The notes below the pieces were generated by a model. The model worked only from the letters and a program-made list of their open reading frames with translations, did not search any database and had not been told where the DNA came from. From positions 22,829,183 through 22,893,182 of the forward strand of contig JACAXG010000002.1 of assembly GCA_018881555.1 (NCBI GenBank): a stretch of DNA of 64,000 nt, read 5' to 3'. The position numbers and the translations under genes were made by a program. Source of the DNA: Amblyornis subalaris. Its lineage: Eukaryota > Chordata > Aves > Passeriformes > Ptilonorhynchidae. Each line of letters starts with the position of its first letter. Positions within the stretch are counted from its first letter, which is position 1. Positions 1-23,404 of this stretch are shown here, piece by piece.

Positions 1-10154
<10,154 letters not shown>

Positions 10155-10196
10155 TTAATTTATCTAATATCATTATCGAGCATCCCTCTCAGCACA

Positions 10197-10690
10197 ATGA
10201 AGCATCCCTGCTCTTTCAGAGTGACGTCAAAGGAACGAAGCGGCACAGCCTGTTTTCCATTGCACCTAGTAAGGAGAGAACTCACTCAGCAGGATCAGAG
10301 AGTGACAATGCCCAGAGGATATGCTTCTGGTATGACCACCATCGAGCCACAGCCACCAGTACAGCCAGACCCGCTCCGGTTATGGCAGAGCAGGTTACAC
10401 ACTCGTGGCTGCCCCTGCCAGGTATGCTGTGCTCAGGGAAGGGGCCATGAGCCAGGGACGCTGCCGCATCCCGGTTGGCTCGCTGGTAGCTCCCTGCCCC
10501 AAGCCACATGTCCTCCTGGAGCAGTGGGGATGCAGCCCAGGAAGGCCACCTTTGCTCTCTGTGAGGTTTATTAAGAGGGGCTCAGCATGCCAGGGGAGCC
10601 TGGGCTGCATCACCACGTACCTGCTGTACTGCCAATCTGCTGCACGGGCAGTCTGTGGCAAGCCCCCTCCCTCCCTCCTGAAAAAATAAA
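10197..10690. promoter_or_regulatory. GC-richer patch with a perfect CRE palindrome, beside exon 5
   Basis: Within AT-rich intron 4 this roughly 490-bp block is clearly richer in G, C and CpG. Near its exon-side end it carries TGACGTCA (10222-10229), the full palindromic cAMP-response element. That site is about 120 bp upstream of exon 5 in the direction of MAN1A1 transcription. A 125-codon open frame on the plus strand (10197-10574) has no recognisable domain. The block ends in an A-rich stretch containing AATAAA (10685-10690), so it could instead be a retroposed transcript on the plus strand. Regulatory function is a hypothesis only. Confidence 0.3.
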
Positions 10691-13600
10691 ACCCCCAAAT
10701 GTTGCAGTACTGCAGTCTTTACGGACTCAGCTGGCTTATACCCAGAGAGTGTCAATGCCACAATTAATAAAAAAATTGGAATATACCCCTGCGGACAACT
10801 GAGACTTAACTGATATTTAGCATCTAAAGAGTTTCAGGTTTAATTTAAAAAACATAAAGCAAAAATACCCCAAATGCTTACCATATGCCCACAATGACAG
10901 ATAATTTAACGAGAGGAACTTTTATGTCCAGGGTAATAGTTAAAAAGCTGGAACAAACAGGATTTTGCTTTCCTTCAACTGCCAGCTCAGCTCAGGTTAC
11001 ATTAACCTTACTGTTTGTGCGCTGAGTGCTCTACTAAGAGAGTTTTTAATTAGAAGCAATATTGTTCCAACTTAAATATAGAAACCTATTTAGTGATTTC
11101 AATATGTGGATGTTCAAGGCCTATTTGCTTGGAATTACACTGGGATCTTGCGCAACACTAGAAGGGATTATCCCAGGTGTAGTAGTCAAAATAGCAAAGT
11201 CACCTTCATTGTTCTCTCTTTCTAATAATGGTTCCTTTCAATACATTTTTTCTCCTCAGACATATTTATGATGGATTTATATTTATTTACGTATTAGAAA
11301 TCAGTTTGTACATCTGATGCATCTCGTGGTGCAGCCATGCATATATGTTTACGTGAATATATAAAGATATTTGCTGGTTAAAACAAGGTAATGAAGAAAT
11401 TTCTTTCCACAAAAATAAAATACAATTTATAAAATACCACTTTCTAAAAGCCACATTGAAGTAAGGTTTTTATTATTGAAAAATATGTGATCAGGAGAGA
11501 ATATAGAACTCTGGGGCAATCATGTTACCATAAAGAAGCTCCAGACTATCCCACCCCATGGTTTCTTCATATGACACCCATCTGAAAATTTCTGTGGTAA
11601 CAGTCCAAGATTAAACAGTCCAAGCATGAAACTCTCCTTTTTGCTATATGTAAATGGGCTAGATAGATATCTTACAGAATATAGTCAAAGGTGGCATAGG
11701 TATTCTTTTCGGATGTTTATGTAAGGACAAGAGGAGATCTCCCTTTCAAAACACACACATGTACCTAACCGCAGCAGAGGCAGCAAGGCTCAGTACCTGC
11801 TGTACCTTACAGGCTGTATTAATCCTTCATCATTAAAAAGATTACATGTGAGCTCAGAATGAGGTCTTTTACAATAATTGCTTCCAGACAAAAATGTGAC
11901 ATTTTAGTATCTTAATTAAAGGTTTGATGTACAGCAATAATGCTTTATGTTCAAATATGTCTACTAGCTTTCACATATTTTTAAAATTCTACTGTATTTA
12001 TGTTACAGATTAACAACACAAATTCATCCAAAATAAAAATTGCCTACTTTATGGAAATGTCACAAACAATGGCTACCAAAAAAAAAAACCCCACAAGCCA
12101 TACAAAGCAGTAAGGAAGTATTGTTCCACATACGGATATAGAAGGAAAATGTAATTCAGCCCTGATAAAAACAGTGCCCTGAACACCAACATTAGAGCAC
12201 ACAGTGAAGCCAGGCATAATTTCTTTCTTGTGCAAAATGCACCTCTTCCAATGCAGTAAACAATTTTCATAGTAGGCAATTAGGCAAAAAGAATTAAAAA
12301 ATATTTTTAAACCATCATACAATTTCGAAAGAAGTGCTGAGGTGAAGATGCACTTCTTGTTTACATAAGAATTTCAACAGGTTATTACTAACGCATGCTA
12401 GAGATTTTCCTTCCCCTTCCAAAGTTAAAAATAAAAATCAACCATGGACATTATCTAATTTTATCTCTAGGGCTAATTTAACGTGGCTGAACAACTGACT
12501 GCTAAATCACTATCTATGAAGAAGAACAGCATAGACAAGAATGACAAGAATACAACAACATTGAATGACTGAGCGCAATAAATAGTAGCCTCATGCAGTA
12601 AAATGATATTCTTTTGGCAAGGGTAAAAGGGTGAAGATAAAAAAAGGAACCACTTTATTTCTCAATTTGCAACTTTAACAGTTAAAAATAATAATAGTAA
12701 TAGGAAAGGCAGGTGCTGCAATTATTGCACATCATCCACAATGTTCACTGTATTTTTCTTTTGCAGAAACTTTTATTATTGGACAAGAAATAAATATTGN
12801 ACAGGGTAGTATTTTTTCGGGGTAATAAAAGTAAATAAACACTAGGAACTTCTACTTATTATCTCTACTTCTGACATGAATTGCGACTTTTGCCAAGCCC
12901 TGATCCTTCCCCTCTATCACCTTGTAAAGTCATTGTTTGGTAAGCACAAATTACGACAGCCATTACTGAGAAGCACAAAGCAAAGGCAGAAATTACAGAG
13001 GACAAAAATGAGAGACGTTATATATAATAAAGGAAAATATCTACAGCAAAATTTCCCATCCCAGCGGTTATCTTTAGAGCCTTGAGGTCTTTTCCTGGCT
13101 TTTCCTCATGAATCCTCATCCAGCAGTAATGAAGGATTACTTACACGAAGTACTTCAACTGGGTCAGACCTGGCAGAAGCTGTCACAGTCCCATATCTGC
13201 ACTCATCCTTCACCCCACACTTAGTTTAAATATTTATCTACAACTCTGAAAGTCTACAAACCACTCCCAAGGCCTCCATCAATTTCTCCAATGCTCTATC
13301 ATATGCAGACTGCATATTTTTTACAGAAGAGAGACTGTGGAGTTATTTACCTGGCATATTGGCAGTCCCTTTATCTGGTGGCACATAGAGCAAGCCACAC
13401 CGTCAGCAATCCCTCCTTTTAAATTGAGGATTCAGAGGAAAGTACTATGACTACCTTTAAAGAGCAATGAAGCCACTAAAAATTGCACTGATATTTAACT
13501 CAGCTAAACACCTTACTACAACAAAGAAAATTATTCTAAGTGAAGATCTCTGGTTCAGGAAAGAAAATGATAATTGAAACCAATCAGAAATACATGATCA

Positions 13601-16600
13601 GTGTGTAACTCTGTAAAGCTGAGCTTTGAAAGGCTTTCTCCAGCATTTCTCTCTAACCTAGTTTTTGCCAGTAATCAGACTTTGGACATGAGATAATTCT
13701 CTTTTTAACCTCTAAGGTATTACCAACACTTTTGAAAGGTATAATATGGATTCTCACTGAGTGAAGCTCCCGTGTAAGATGGACTCCTCCAAGAAATAAG
13801 TACAGATTCCTTCATACTCTGCAGTCCTACTCAAAATCAGCACTAAAGCAAATTAGGTACTTACTATAATCATAAATAAAAAAATATTATATAGAAGACA
13901 GAGTTGCCACATTTTCTGTTTCAATCTCTGTTTATATTAGTAGGCTGTGAATCGTTAGAATAAGCTCAGGGCTAATAAAGCAGCACCTTTATTGTCCTCT
14001 GCATTACCCATCCTGAGTGCCTCACAAGGACAGAAGTCACAGCAAACCATCACCATTACTCCAAGCCAGCAATTCTTTGAACAACATTTGAGCAAGCAGT
14101 AATATGTAAACAAGAAATCCACCTCACTACTGCACACATTTGTCTTTCCTGTTACTGTCTGTTCATTCCATAGGTAACNCATATACCAAGGCAGGGAACA
14201 AAACATTATTTTCTCACTCGTTAGGTAGGCTTAACGATTTCCTAAATACATTAAAGTATTTTTGGTCTTGGCAAGAGGGAACAAACTAACTAACTAAGAG
14301 ATCATACATCCAGAACTGTAATGCTCATGTTAGAACACCCAATGCCACAATCAATCAGATCTTGCAGACTCTTCCGTCCATTAACAAATCTTATTAGGAA
14401 AAAGAGTGTTCCCACAGAGAAACAAGGATCTNCCTGCAAAGATGCAACCGCAGGGCTAAGACCAGACCTGTCATCTGGTGAGCACTGGCTTTCATTACAG
14501 TGCAAGAATGTTATCTCCTCTGGATAAACAAAAATGTTTCCTCTCGCTGGAATGACAAATCCCTTTGAAAATGTCAGATTACCTCATTGTAGTTTTAATT
14601 GCTATTGCTAATCAGGAAGAAAAGAAAGCACAGGAAATAAAGAAATATCTTAGAATTGCACAAGAGGCACATCTAATTAAAAAAAAGCATAACATGTTAC
14701 AGTATCATAAATTAAAGAACAGCCAGAATTCTGCCTTAAGAAGTCCTCCATATGAAGGAAACTAGAAGTTAAAATTTTACACTAAAGGAAGCAATACTAT
14801 TTTAAAATTTCTTTTTCAATTGACAAAGACATTTTCTCAACATTTCTAATTCTGTCAAATTAAGCATTTCTCATTTTTGTTTTTATATTTACAGATAGAA
14901 ACTGACAAGTCACTAAGTAAGATTTATTGCTTTCTTTCCTGTACCTGACTGCCTTTCCCAGAAGGGTAAGGAATGAATATTTCAGAGCAAAAGCAGAAAA
15001 CGAGAGCAGAAAAATGAACAGGGACAGGCTGCTTTCCTGCTCTTCAGAACACTGAATAGAAATCCTCTCAGCGTAACAAATGTTGATTTGGGTTCAAAGT
15101 GATCTGCCAACAAAAAAGAGCTCTCTCAGAACAACTTGTTCCAATACCTTCTTTGCTGAAAGACAATCCAGGATTTTTGCTATATTTACAATTTGTTTTA
15201 TTTTCACAATGAAATATTAGAAATGCTACAAAAATTGTGGTACTCCACCTGACATAAGAGAATACTTGAAACAGTGTAAGGTCTATTCTGCAACTATGTG
15301 CAATACCAAGTGATACCGCACCTAAGTGCCATATTATTTGNAACCATTTCCTATAACACATTTTCAGTGTTTATGACACCTGGATAAGTTTCCCAGATGC
15401 TGGCATTAATTCATCAGCAAGTAGTGCTTTTACAATTACTGTCACCTTGACACTAGCAGGTGGCTTTGAGTTTCATTTCATTCAGTCCTCACTTCCAGCT
15501 GAGTCGAGTCAGTCATGAATTTTCTGTGCTAAAAGGTGAGGAGACAATTAACAACATTTGGAAACAAGCGTTGTAATGAGTCACATCGGTGCAATAACCC
15601 ATACTGACAGATGAATTCACTAGCTCTGGGCAGGCCCTGGTCCTGCTGGACTCAAGCATGTGAAATGCCACACCAACACACCAGCCCTCCTCCAGCCCAG
15701 GACTGCACCCAGTCTCAAGTCTTCCTACCAAGATACAGAAGAGGAGCACAGTATGTTAAAAACGAGTTGCTCCACTTGAGGTTACACCTATAGTAGTCAA
15801 AGACCAGTCAGAGCTGATCAACTAGTCAGCATCACAATTTTCACCATTCTGAGTTTTGGGAAGGCTTTCCAGTTTGCAAGCATAACATCAAAGTCAAAGC
15901 ACTTTTTCTCATCTGTACAACTTTGCTCAAAGCTGATTAGCTGATAAGTTCCCAAGACCAGAACTGATGGCTGAGTAGAGCAAACCTGGCTCTCCTGGGG
16001 TTGCACCAAGCTGGAGCTCTGCAGGTTGGCTGGGTGTGAGAAGTTTCCCTGCAGAGGCAACGGGGACCTTCTGCACTGCCCACCATAAGGCACTCCCTAC
16101 TTCCTGTACTGGCCAAGCCAAGTCCACCCTCAGGCACATCCTTACACTCAAACACTTCATTTGGGAAATGATCTCTGATGTTTCCCTCTCATTAAGATTC
16201 TCAAAGTAGCACTAGTTTTCCTACAGATCTCTCCCTCACACATATAAACAGTATCACAGCTCAATAAAGCAGGAGGAGTGTCTCATTTAAAAATAATGAC
16301 AATAAGCAGCCATTCCCACAATCCTGCCCAGCAACTGCCATCATACAGTGCTGGGCTGGAAGGTGTTAAAAGACAAATGGTTTTTAGTGGAGACAGCCTG
16401 GAAAATACAGATGCTGTTGTAAGAGGGGGCTTTCTATCCCAACCTAAGGCTGAAACAACCACAGGGTAGTATTTATAATGAGACCTTCAGTACAGGAATC
16501 CAAAGCTTCTATTTGACACATCTGTGCCGGCATCAGGCACTGGAGCGCCCAAACCTTGTGAGAGCTCTCGGCACCCAAGATGACAGGGCGATTCAGGAAG

Positions 16601-19600
16601 GTGCACGTAAGCTTTTGAAAACAGTAATTGTAGAAATATGCAAATGACTTAATGGAGAGATTTAGGCAGCTTGTGGTATCTGTGAGCAACAACTCTATCT
16701 CACCTGCAAACTGCTAGAACAGTATGTGCCTTTTTCACAGCTTGAGGAAGCAATAAACATGGGTAAGCTTTTAGGTTTGTATTGCCCTTTCCAGAATGCT
16801 CCAGTATGCTGGTCACCAGCTTGTAGAAGCAAGTTCGCTTAAAAGAACTGCTTTTTGCATAAAGTAGATTGGATTTAAAAAAAGAAAGAAAAAAAAAACC
16901 TTAATAGAATCCCTTCTTTTGTTCAATTAGCCTTTTTTGTTATGGTTTCACTGATGGCAAGAAAATCAATTTTCTTTTCTACCTGACTACTGTACTAAAG
17001 AAGTCACATAGTACCATGAAGAGTATCCCCTCTGTAGAAAAGACTGGAGAGAACTTAATCGAGTGGAAGTAACCGGATTAGTGACAGATTTCCAGATTTC
17101 ATTCAAATGCACATAGCAACAAGCACAAAACACCTCAAGTTATCAGCAGTAGCTAATATATGTAATTAATTCAGCTATTTTTTAACTAAAGAATTTCTAA
17201 GTAGATATACTGTATTTGAAAATCTTATTTTAGGAAGGCCAGTTATAGATAGTACAAACTGTCAGAAAGAATGCCAGGCATAAACCAAAGAAATATTAAC
17301 GTACAGTAACTTTTCCACATCTGACTTGCACTTTAAAACTTTAAAATGAAGGAAGGAATTGCTAAATAACTGCAGAATTAAAAAAATCATAAAGGAAGAC
17401 CTTGTACCTGTTATATTTAGTTATTTCCTTTTGTGCTATTCATGTGTATTTAAGATTGCTTACACAGACAAACTCCAAAAACTATTTAAGAGGAAGAACT
17501 TTTAGACCACAAGAGAAAAAGCAACTGCTAATTTATCTACTAATGTCAAAAAGCATAAATTTTTTTAACATTTATGTATACTTGAACAATTAGAAGCTTA
17601 GCTACAACCCACTAGTACTGGAAAGCTTATGAACCAACCATTTAATATCTCTGCTGCAATAATTCAAGGAAAGGAGGTGATGAATGTAGTAAACAAACTG
17701 CAATAATTGTGTGTAATAATAAAAGGAATTTGTTGCTTATAAAAGCCTCTGAGAATTCCTCACCCCAAACTCAGGCCAGCTTTAATTTTTCAAGGGGTGT
17801 GATGCAGATCATGCAGAAAGAGTAATGAGTGCATACGTACTGACTAACTGCACACTGGCAACCGGCTGCCAAGGCCCAAAATACAGGCAACAAGACTGTC
17901 ACCTACAAAAACTGTGCTCAAACCTTAAGACTGAAATGCCACACAACCCCAAATACATAAATTATGAAACAGCTCAGCATCAGAAAATCAGTGTCAAAGA
18001 CTCGGGATGCCAGCCTCGTGTCCTATCAGCAATAGAAATCCTGGAATCGCAGGTCTCCAGTCAAATAAAGGATGTGTTTCAAGCAAGGACAGATGGCCAG
18101 CTAGCAGGCACTAAAAGTGTCAGCAGCCATGATGAAGGACTGAGCCCACACCTAAGAGCTAGTAGAAGTTTTAAATCTCTGTTTTTATACAACATGCACA
18201 TAACTGGAACAGGATATTAACCCACTATATATGTATTAGCACAATGGTATGTCCTGCTTTGAACAACAGGCAGCACTGTAAGAGACACCATACTACTGCA
18301 CAACTAAATTATGAACAGACACTAGCACTAAAATACTCCTTCCCAAGACCCCTCTGTCCCCAACAAAATAAGCCTTCTCCAACCTGCAGAAGTTCAATAT
18401 TCATATGTTTGGATGCTGGTGAGAGGCACTGTCAGCCCTAGAAGGAACACGTAGACTAACAACAGGCAGGGATGTCAAGAGTACAAAATATGTCACATAT
18501 GAAGTAGTCAGGTCTTCTACAGTTCAGGAAGATGATACATGTATTTGAAAAGTTATTGGATGTAAGTAAATATGAGTGGAATTAAAGATATGGCATATAC
18601 AATGGAAACTCATTATATTGTGAAGTGATACAGAAAACATCTGGGTGTCATCTTAAGAGGTTTGTGCTCTTCCTGATGCGGGAAACAGCTGCCTTAGTAA
18701 AATTACTCATATCCAGCAGTAACGAAGAGTATCTTTTAGTGCAATTCTTCTGCTAAGCCACAAGCATCTGCTTCCTAATTTTCTTTTTATTTAATCTTGT
18801 GTACCCAGCCCAAGTGCTGTAACAACAAATTTAAATAGCTGCCTCATTTTATATCTTGCAAGCTATCATAACTAAACAATGAATAGCACTTTGCATATGA
18901 AACTCTCCTTGCAAGCAGGTGACCATTGAGAGGTGATTTGCAACACCATCTGTATGAAAGCAGGCGGTGGGGTGGAGGAGCCCAATAAACTGAATGGTGA
19001 ATCAATAATTATATCCTCAATGTAGCATAAAGTGCTAACAGAAGATTAACTCCTAGCCTTGTAAATTTGAATGTATATTTTAATTCCAATATCATTAAGT
19101 GATTTAGAGTGATGCCTTCTCTCTAAACTACGCTCCTAGACCACGGTGGTAGGCACAGGAAAGGCTAAAATCACTCTGTGTACATAAAGGGAATTCTATT
19201 TTCTTTTTAATGTTAACTCAACGGCAAATAGGGAGCTGTTGGTTTTAGCCAGTGTTACGTGACACTTGTGAGTTTCTTCCAGGCGTTAATGACAAGAGTT
19301 TTAAATGATGGTTATCAAATTTACAAGTATAACGATGTGAACACAATACCAAGGCTGCCTACTTTATTTGTTCTTCCGCTCATTTTTTTTCTAACTTCAC
19401 TTACTCACTTTAATATTTTACTCCAACACGAGCACGAGCTTAATGAAATTACTCTCATCAGTTTGAATCAAAAAGATGCTTGGACAAAAGACCCAAGGCT
19501 CAGGATCTCTTATATTCTGCCATCTTCCTTGAGCCAGACACTAGCAAACCTGACCAGCTCACTGAGCAAATGAAAAAAAGTAACTACTCCTTCTTTTTGC

Positions 19601-19941
19601 TCTGCTTCCCCTCAGAAGGGTGGTCTTCCTCAATCACTCCATAGTCTCAATCTGACATCACCACAAGTATTTTAATCAGGTACTTGTATCACTCAGAGGC
19701 CAGTCCTCAAATGGTTAACATTTATACTGACCGTGTCCTCAGGCCAGGCAGCATAGAGTAGCAGTTCTCCAGTCAGCTCAGGGTTTGTTCTTTCTGGAGT
19801 TTCTGTACAGCAATTGTGCTGGGTCTGCAGTGGTAGTGCAGTAGCCCTAAGAAAGAAAACCTTTCCTTCTCCCTGTTGTTTTCATACAAAGTGCTCCAGA
19901 TAGCCAAGAGGCTGTGTTTTTATGAAGCTGTGAGTGAAAGT

Positions 19942-20235
19942 TCACAGAATTGCTGGATGGCTGAGGTTGGAAGAGACCTGTGTGGAGGGAGCTCTGGAAA
20001 GTCATCTGGTCTAGCTCTCCTGCTCAAGCAGGGTCACCCAGAGCCTGTTGCTCAGGAATGTGTACAGATAGCTTTTGAATATCTCCAAGGACAGAGACTC
20101 CACAATCTCTCTGGGCAATCACTGCAAATCACTGCAATGCTCAGTCACCTTCACAGTAAAAACGTATTTCCTGATGTTCAAAGGGAACCTCATGCGTTTC
20201 AATTTCTGCTGAAAGTTTTACAGAAATGTTACACG
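19942..20235 (-). mobile_element. CR1 LINE fragment (3' end, 5'-truncated)
   Basis: The plus strand reads like the reverse complement of a CR1 3' end. It has TCACAGAATTGCTGGATGG and GAGGTTGGAAGAGACC at the left, then GTCATCTGGTCTAGC, CAAGCAGGGTCACCCAGAGC, CCAAGGACAGAGACTCCACA and CTCTCTGGGCAATC. The end near TTTCCTGATGTTCAAAGGGA is followed by decay. The LINE therefore lies on the minus strand, in sense with MAN1A1. The open frame across it on the plus strand is non-coding. CR1 copies typically lack a poly(A) tail and are 5'-truncated, as here. Confidence 0.9.
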
Positions 20236-21228
20236 TGTATTTTGGCACAGCATTAGGGTATGGACAGGGCAGTGTCATAGTGTAGTCCTAAGTGATTATT
20301 GTCCAAGCTATATCTTCAGTGGACTCTTCAACAAGGTATTTATCAAGGGTCTCCCCTCGTAAGTTAGTAGTGGCTTGATTTACAACGAAGCACGCAGTAA
20401 ACTTGCAATAATAGCAACAATAAGAACAACTAATAATGAACTAAATGTAATGCAGGTTATGAAAGGATTAGCACGAGGAACAAAGTATGATGAGAATCCA
20501 AACTGACAAGTTTGAATATTGAAGTTTTAAAAACAAGTAATGATTTTAGGCACAGAATTACAGAGTTCCAGGCTTTACAATGTCTTCCTTAAACACAAAA
20601 AGCTTAAGGAATTAATTTGTATTACTCTAATGTCTTTTGCACGAGACTGTTATAAATAAATCGGTTAATTCATGCTCAGATATGAAATATTGGGATATAA
20701 AACTGTAAACTTGGTTCTGGGAGGGTTTTCTTGAAACAGCTAAATACAATTCCAAAAACTATGCATTCTTCACTGAGGGAATATTTACATTTTAAAAGAG
20801 CAAGGCTTGTTCCGAGCAGGGTGCGGTCTCTGCCCACTCCGAACTGAAGGAAATACCGCACTCGCCCGGGCGATTGTTTTACATCCAAAAGGAACAGCTC
20901 CTGCCCAAAGGAAGAACATCGCTTCTGCCGAGAAGGCATTTGCATCCCAAAAACGAAAGCATGAACATCAGATAGCACGTTGAGATAGAATCCAGCAGCA
21001 CTTAAGAATCTGCATCTCCAAGGAAGAACTCCTCCCAGGCCAAGTGCTAACGAGCGGATTAGAACCTAGATATGAAACATCGGGAAACATCTGATAACAC
21101 TCCCCGGTGATGAGAGATTGATCAGAGACAGGGTGTGCTTTGTCCACCTAGTTCCTTGAATAGAACTCCTTCATGAATATGTTAAGTAAAAATCATCCCC
21201 AAAATCCGGACTCTGTGCGGAAAACTAG

Positions 21229-21235
21229 TATATAA
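21229..21235 (+). promoter_or_regulatory. TATA box of the LTR at 20648-21427
   Basis: TATATAA followed by a GC-richer segment lies about 580 bp into the LTR and about 145 bp before the polyadenylation-signal-like site. This is the usual U3/R arrangement. Whether it is still active cannot be told from sequence. Confidence 0.65.
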
Positions 21236-21376
21236 GCCCGCTGCAGAAAGAAGCAGGTGTGAACAAGGGAGGTCTGGTGCGATAGAGGCCACACTTGCGT
21301 TCACCCAGTACCAACCCCGGGCTTGGTACTGTCTCTTTTCGATTGTGGCATTGTGTTTGCGATATTTCGGACACGG

Positions 21377-21382
21377 AANAAA
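21377..21382 (+). terminator. Probable polyadenylation signal of the LTR
   Basis: AANAAA followed by a T-rich stretch lies near the 3' end of the LTR. If the ambiguous base is T this is the canonical AATAAA. It points along the plus strand and so should not truncate the minus-strand MAN1A1 transcript. Confidence 0.55.
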
Positions 21383-22336
21383 TTTATATTACTTTTATTA
21401 TCGAAATTGGCTATTCTATTTATAACAAGACCCTACCTTCCTCTTCATGCATAGGGAATTCCAATGACCGTTAGTTTGATGTGTTCATGAATACAAGGAG
21501 AATAAATTAAACACTACTATTTTGGAGTGTTTCTCATACTCTTTAAACATATATAAAATATAATGAGTATTCACTGCAAATTAATGTTGCATATTAAGGC
21601 CATCCCATGTTTATACAGTAAAGTGCTTCTTTAAATCCTTATACTAGGATTGAAGTCAACACAGGAACTTCCAGATTTTGTGATCGCAGCTACTGGAAAC
21701 AAGCAAAATGATCACAAGTACAAAGACAGTCACTCTATTAGATCTACAGCATGGATCACTTATGAACAAGCCATTGGATCATAAAGGCCTCTCACTGATC
21801 TTTCTTTACCACCAGCAGCTACAGACTACTTCTGTCTTACTTGTATGGAGGAAAGAAATACGGGAAAGAAATCAACTGTTTTATCTGTTTCAGCCCCCAA
21901 TTTTCAGTGGTTTCTCAGAATACAAGTAAATTTGTTTCGGTAAAGTCCATTAAAAACAATAGGATCAAGAATGTGCCATTTAGGCAAATGCAGTTTGGAT
22001 TCACAACCATGCCTTGGTTGACAACCATTACCTCAGCTTGACTCCGTGACAGGTAATCTTGGCAACACCTGCAGTTGCACTGACGCATTTTTAAGCTGCT
22101 ATTTTTCAATGGCAGGAACAGGTTAAAATTTTGGGTACTCTGCAGGTTCCTTTCTCCAGAACGCCTCTGACACACCACCTAGCTGGCTTTTTATACGAGT
22201 AATGTAACAATAAAAAACTTCCTCTATACAGCAGGACAAAAAGATGATGGTTTCTTAACTTAGTGCTTGCTTTCTTATTGTTGAGATTTCTCTGACAGAC
22301 AATAGTCACTGAATTGTCTGAAGAATAATGGGCATG

Positions 22337-23404
22337 TGTTATGGGTTAGGAAAAAAAAAAAGTAATTAAAAAAAATTGTTTCCTTTCTTCCCCCCCCCCG
22401 CCCCGGGGTACCAGGGAGGCTGTGTAGTTGGGGAGGGGCTGGCCGGGAATTGATGGGCGATACTTAAGAACAAAAGGGAGTTATCTGTTCAGCTGCATTC
22501 CACGGTAATGACGCAGAATGGACGGTACTTAAGGACAAAAGGGACCACTTGCCCAGCCCAGAAGCCAGGACAATTCCCTCGATTAAAGAAAACAGAGACT
22601 TGGAAATACTGAAGGGGGATGTTTCCTTAGAGGCTGAAACGTCTCGGGAGGACTACCAGAGACTTAGGGGAGAGGTGGGTGGAGACCGGGGCTTGCCTCA
22701 CTCCCCACTCTGCGTTNNNNNNNNNNNNNNNNNNNNNNNNNNNNNNNNNNNNNNNNNNNNNNNNNNNNNNNNNNNNNNNNNNNNNNNNNNNNNNNNNNNN
22801 NNNNNNNNNNNNNNNNNNNNNNNNNNNNNNNNNNNNNNNNNNNNNNNNNNNNNNNNNNNNNNNNNNNNNNNNNNNNNNNNNNNNNNNNNNNNNNNNNNNN
22901 NNNNNNNNNNNNNNNNNNNNNNNNNNNNNNNNNNNNNNNNNNNNNNNNNNNNNNNNNNNNNNNNNNNNNNNNNNNNNNNNNNNNNNNNNNNNNNNNNNNN
23001 NNNNNNNNNNNNNNNNNNNNNNNNNNNNNNNNNNNNNNNNNNNNNNNNNNNNNNNNNNNNNNNNNNNNNNNNNNNNNNNNNNNNNNNNNNNNNNNNNNNN
23101 NNNNNNNNNNNNNNNNNNNNNNNNNNNNNNNNNNNNNNNNNNNNNNNNNNNNNNNNNNNNNNNNNNNNNNNNNNNNNNNNNNNNNNNNNNNNNNNNNNNN
23201 NNNNNNNNNNNNNNNNNNNNNNNNNNNNNNNNNNNNNNNNNNNNNNNNNNNNNNNNNNNNNNNNNNNNNNNNNNNNNNNNNNNNNNNNNNNNNNNNNNNN
23301 NNNNNNNNNNNGTACAGTAATTTGGAGGAGGGAGGGGGTCATTCCTGTGCTCAAGGGAGGTTTCCCACCTTCCTTGACAGACACCTGTCCTTCAAACCAG
23401 GACA
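22337..23404 (+). mobile_element. Endogenous retrovirus LTR (ERVL-like), interrupted by an assembly gap
   Basis: The element starts TGTTATGG and ends CCAGGACA (imperfect inverted termini with TG...CA ends). GCATG flanks it directly on both sides (22332-22336 and 23405-23409), a perfect 5-bp target-site duplication as expected for ERVL-type elements. The left part has an A-rich then C-rich low-complexity run. The right end, with GACACCTGTCCTTCAAACC before the terminus, resembles the 3' end of LTRs I recall as abundant in songbird genomes, which suggests plus orientation. The span is 1068 bp, but 595 bases are N and the true length is unknown. An internal proviral region could be missing from the assembly. 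The element is antisense to MAN1A1. Confidence 0.8.
22717..23311. other. Assembly gap (595 N)
   Basis: An uninterrupted run of N lies inside the LTR that begins at 22337. The gap probably reflects a GC-rich or repetitive segment that did not assemble. Open frames spanning it are artefacts. Confidence 1.

Larger units (their letters stand above)
20648..21427 (+). mobile_element. Solo LTR of an endogenous retrovirus, 780 bp, with 4-bp target-site duplication
   Basis: The element starts TGTTATAAATA and ends TATTTATAACA, perfect 11-bp inverted termini with the TG...CA ends of a retroviral LTR. AGAC occurs directly on both sides (20644-20647 and 21428-21431), a 4-bp target-site duplication. Inside are a TATA box (TATATAA, 21229-21235), a downstream GC-richer R-like segment and a polyadenylation-signal-like AANAAA (21377-21382), all in plus orientation. 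A short motif resembling AGATATGAAACATCGGG appears twice (near 20679 and 21069). The sequence is more CpG-rich than the intron around it, suggesting a fairly young copy. No gag, pol or env sequence adjoins it, so it is a solo LTR left by recombination. A 4-bp duplication is typical of class I (gammaretrovirus-like) elements. It is antisense to MAN1A1. Confidence 0.88.

Noticed and set aside
17825..18220. A 131-codon plus-strand open frame in intron 4
   Set aside because: No domain or homology was recognised and its composition is ordinary; it is compatible with chance.
19876..20256. A 126-codon plus-strand open frame
   Set aside because: It lies over the antisense strand of a CR1 3' fragment, which is non-coding.
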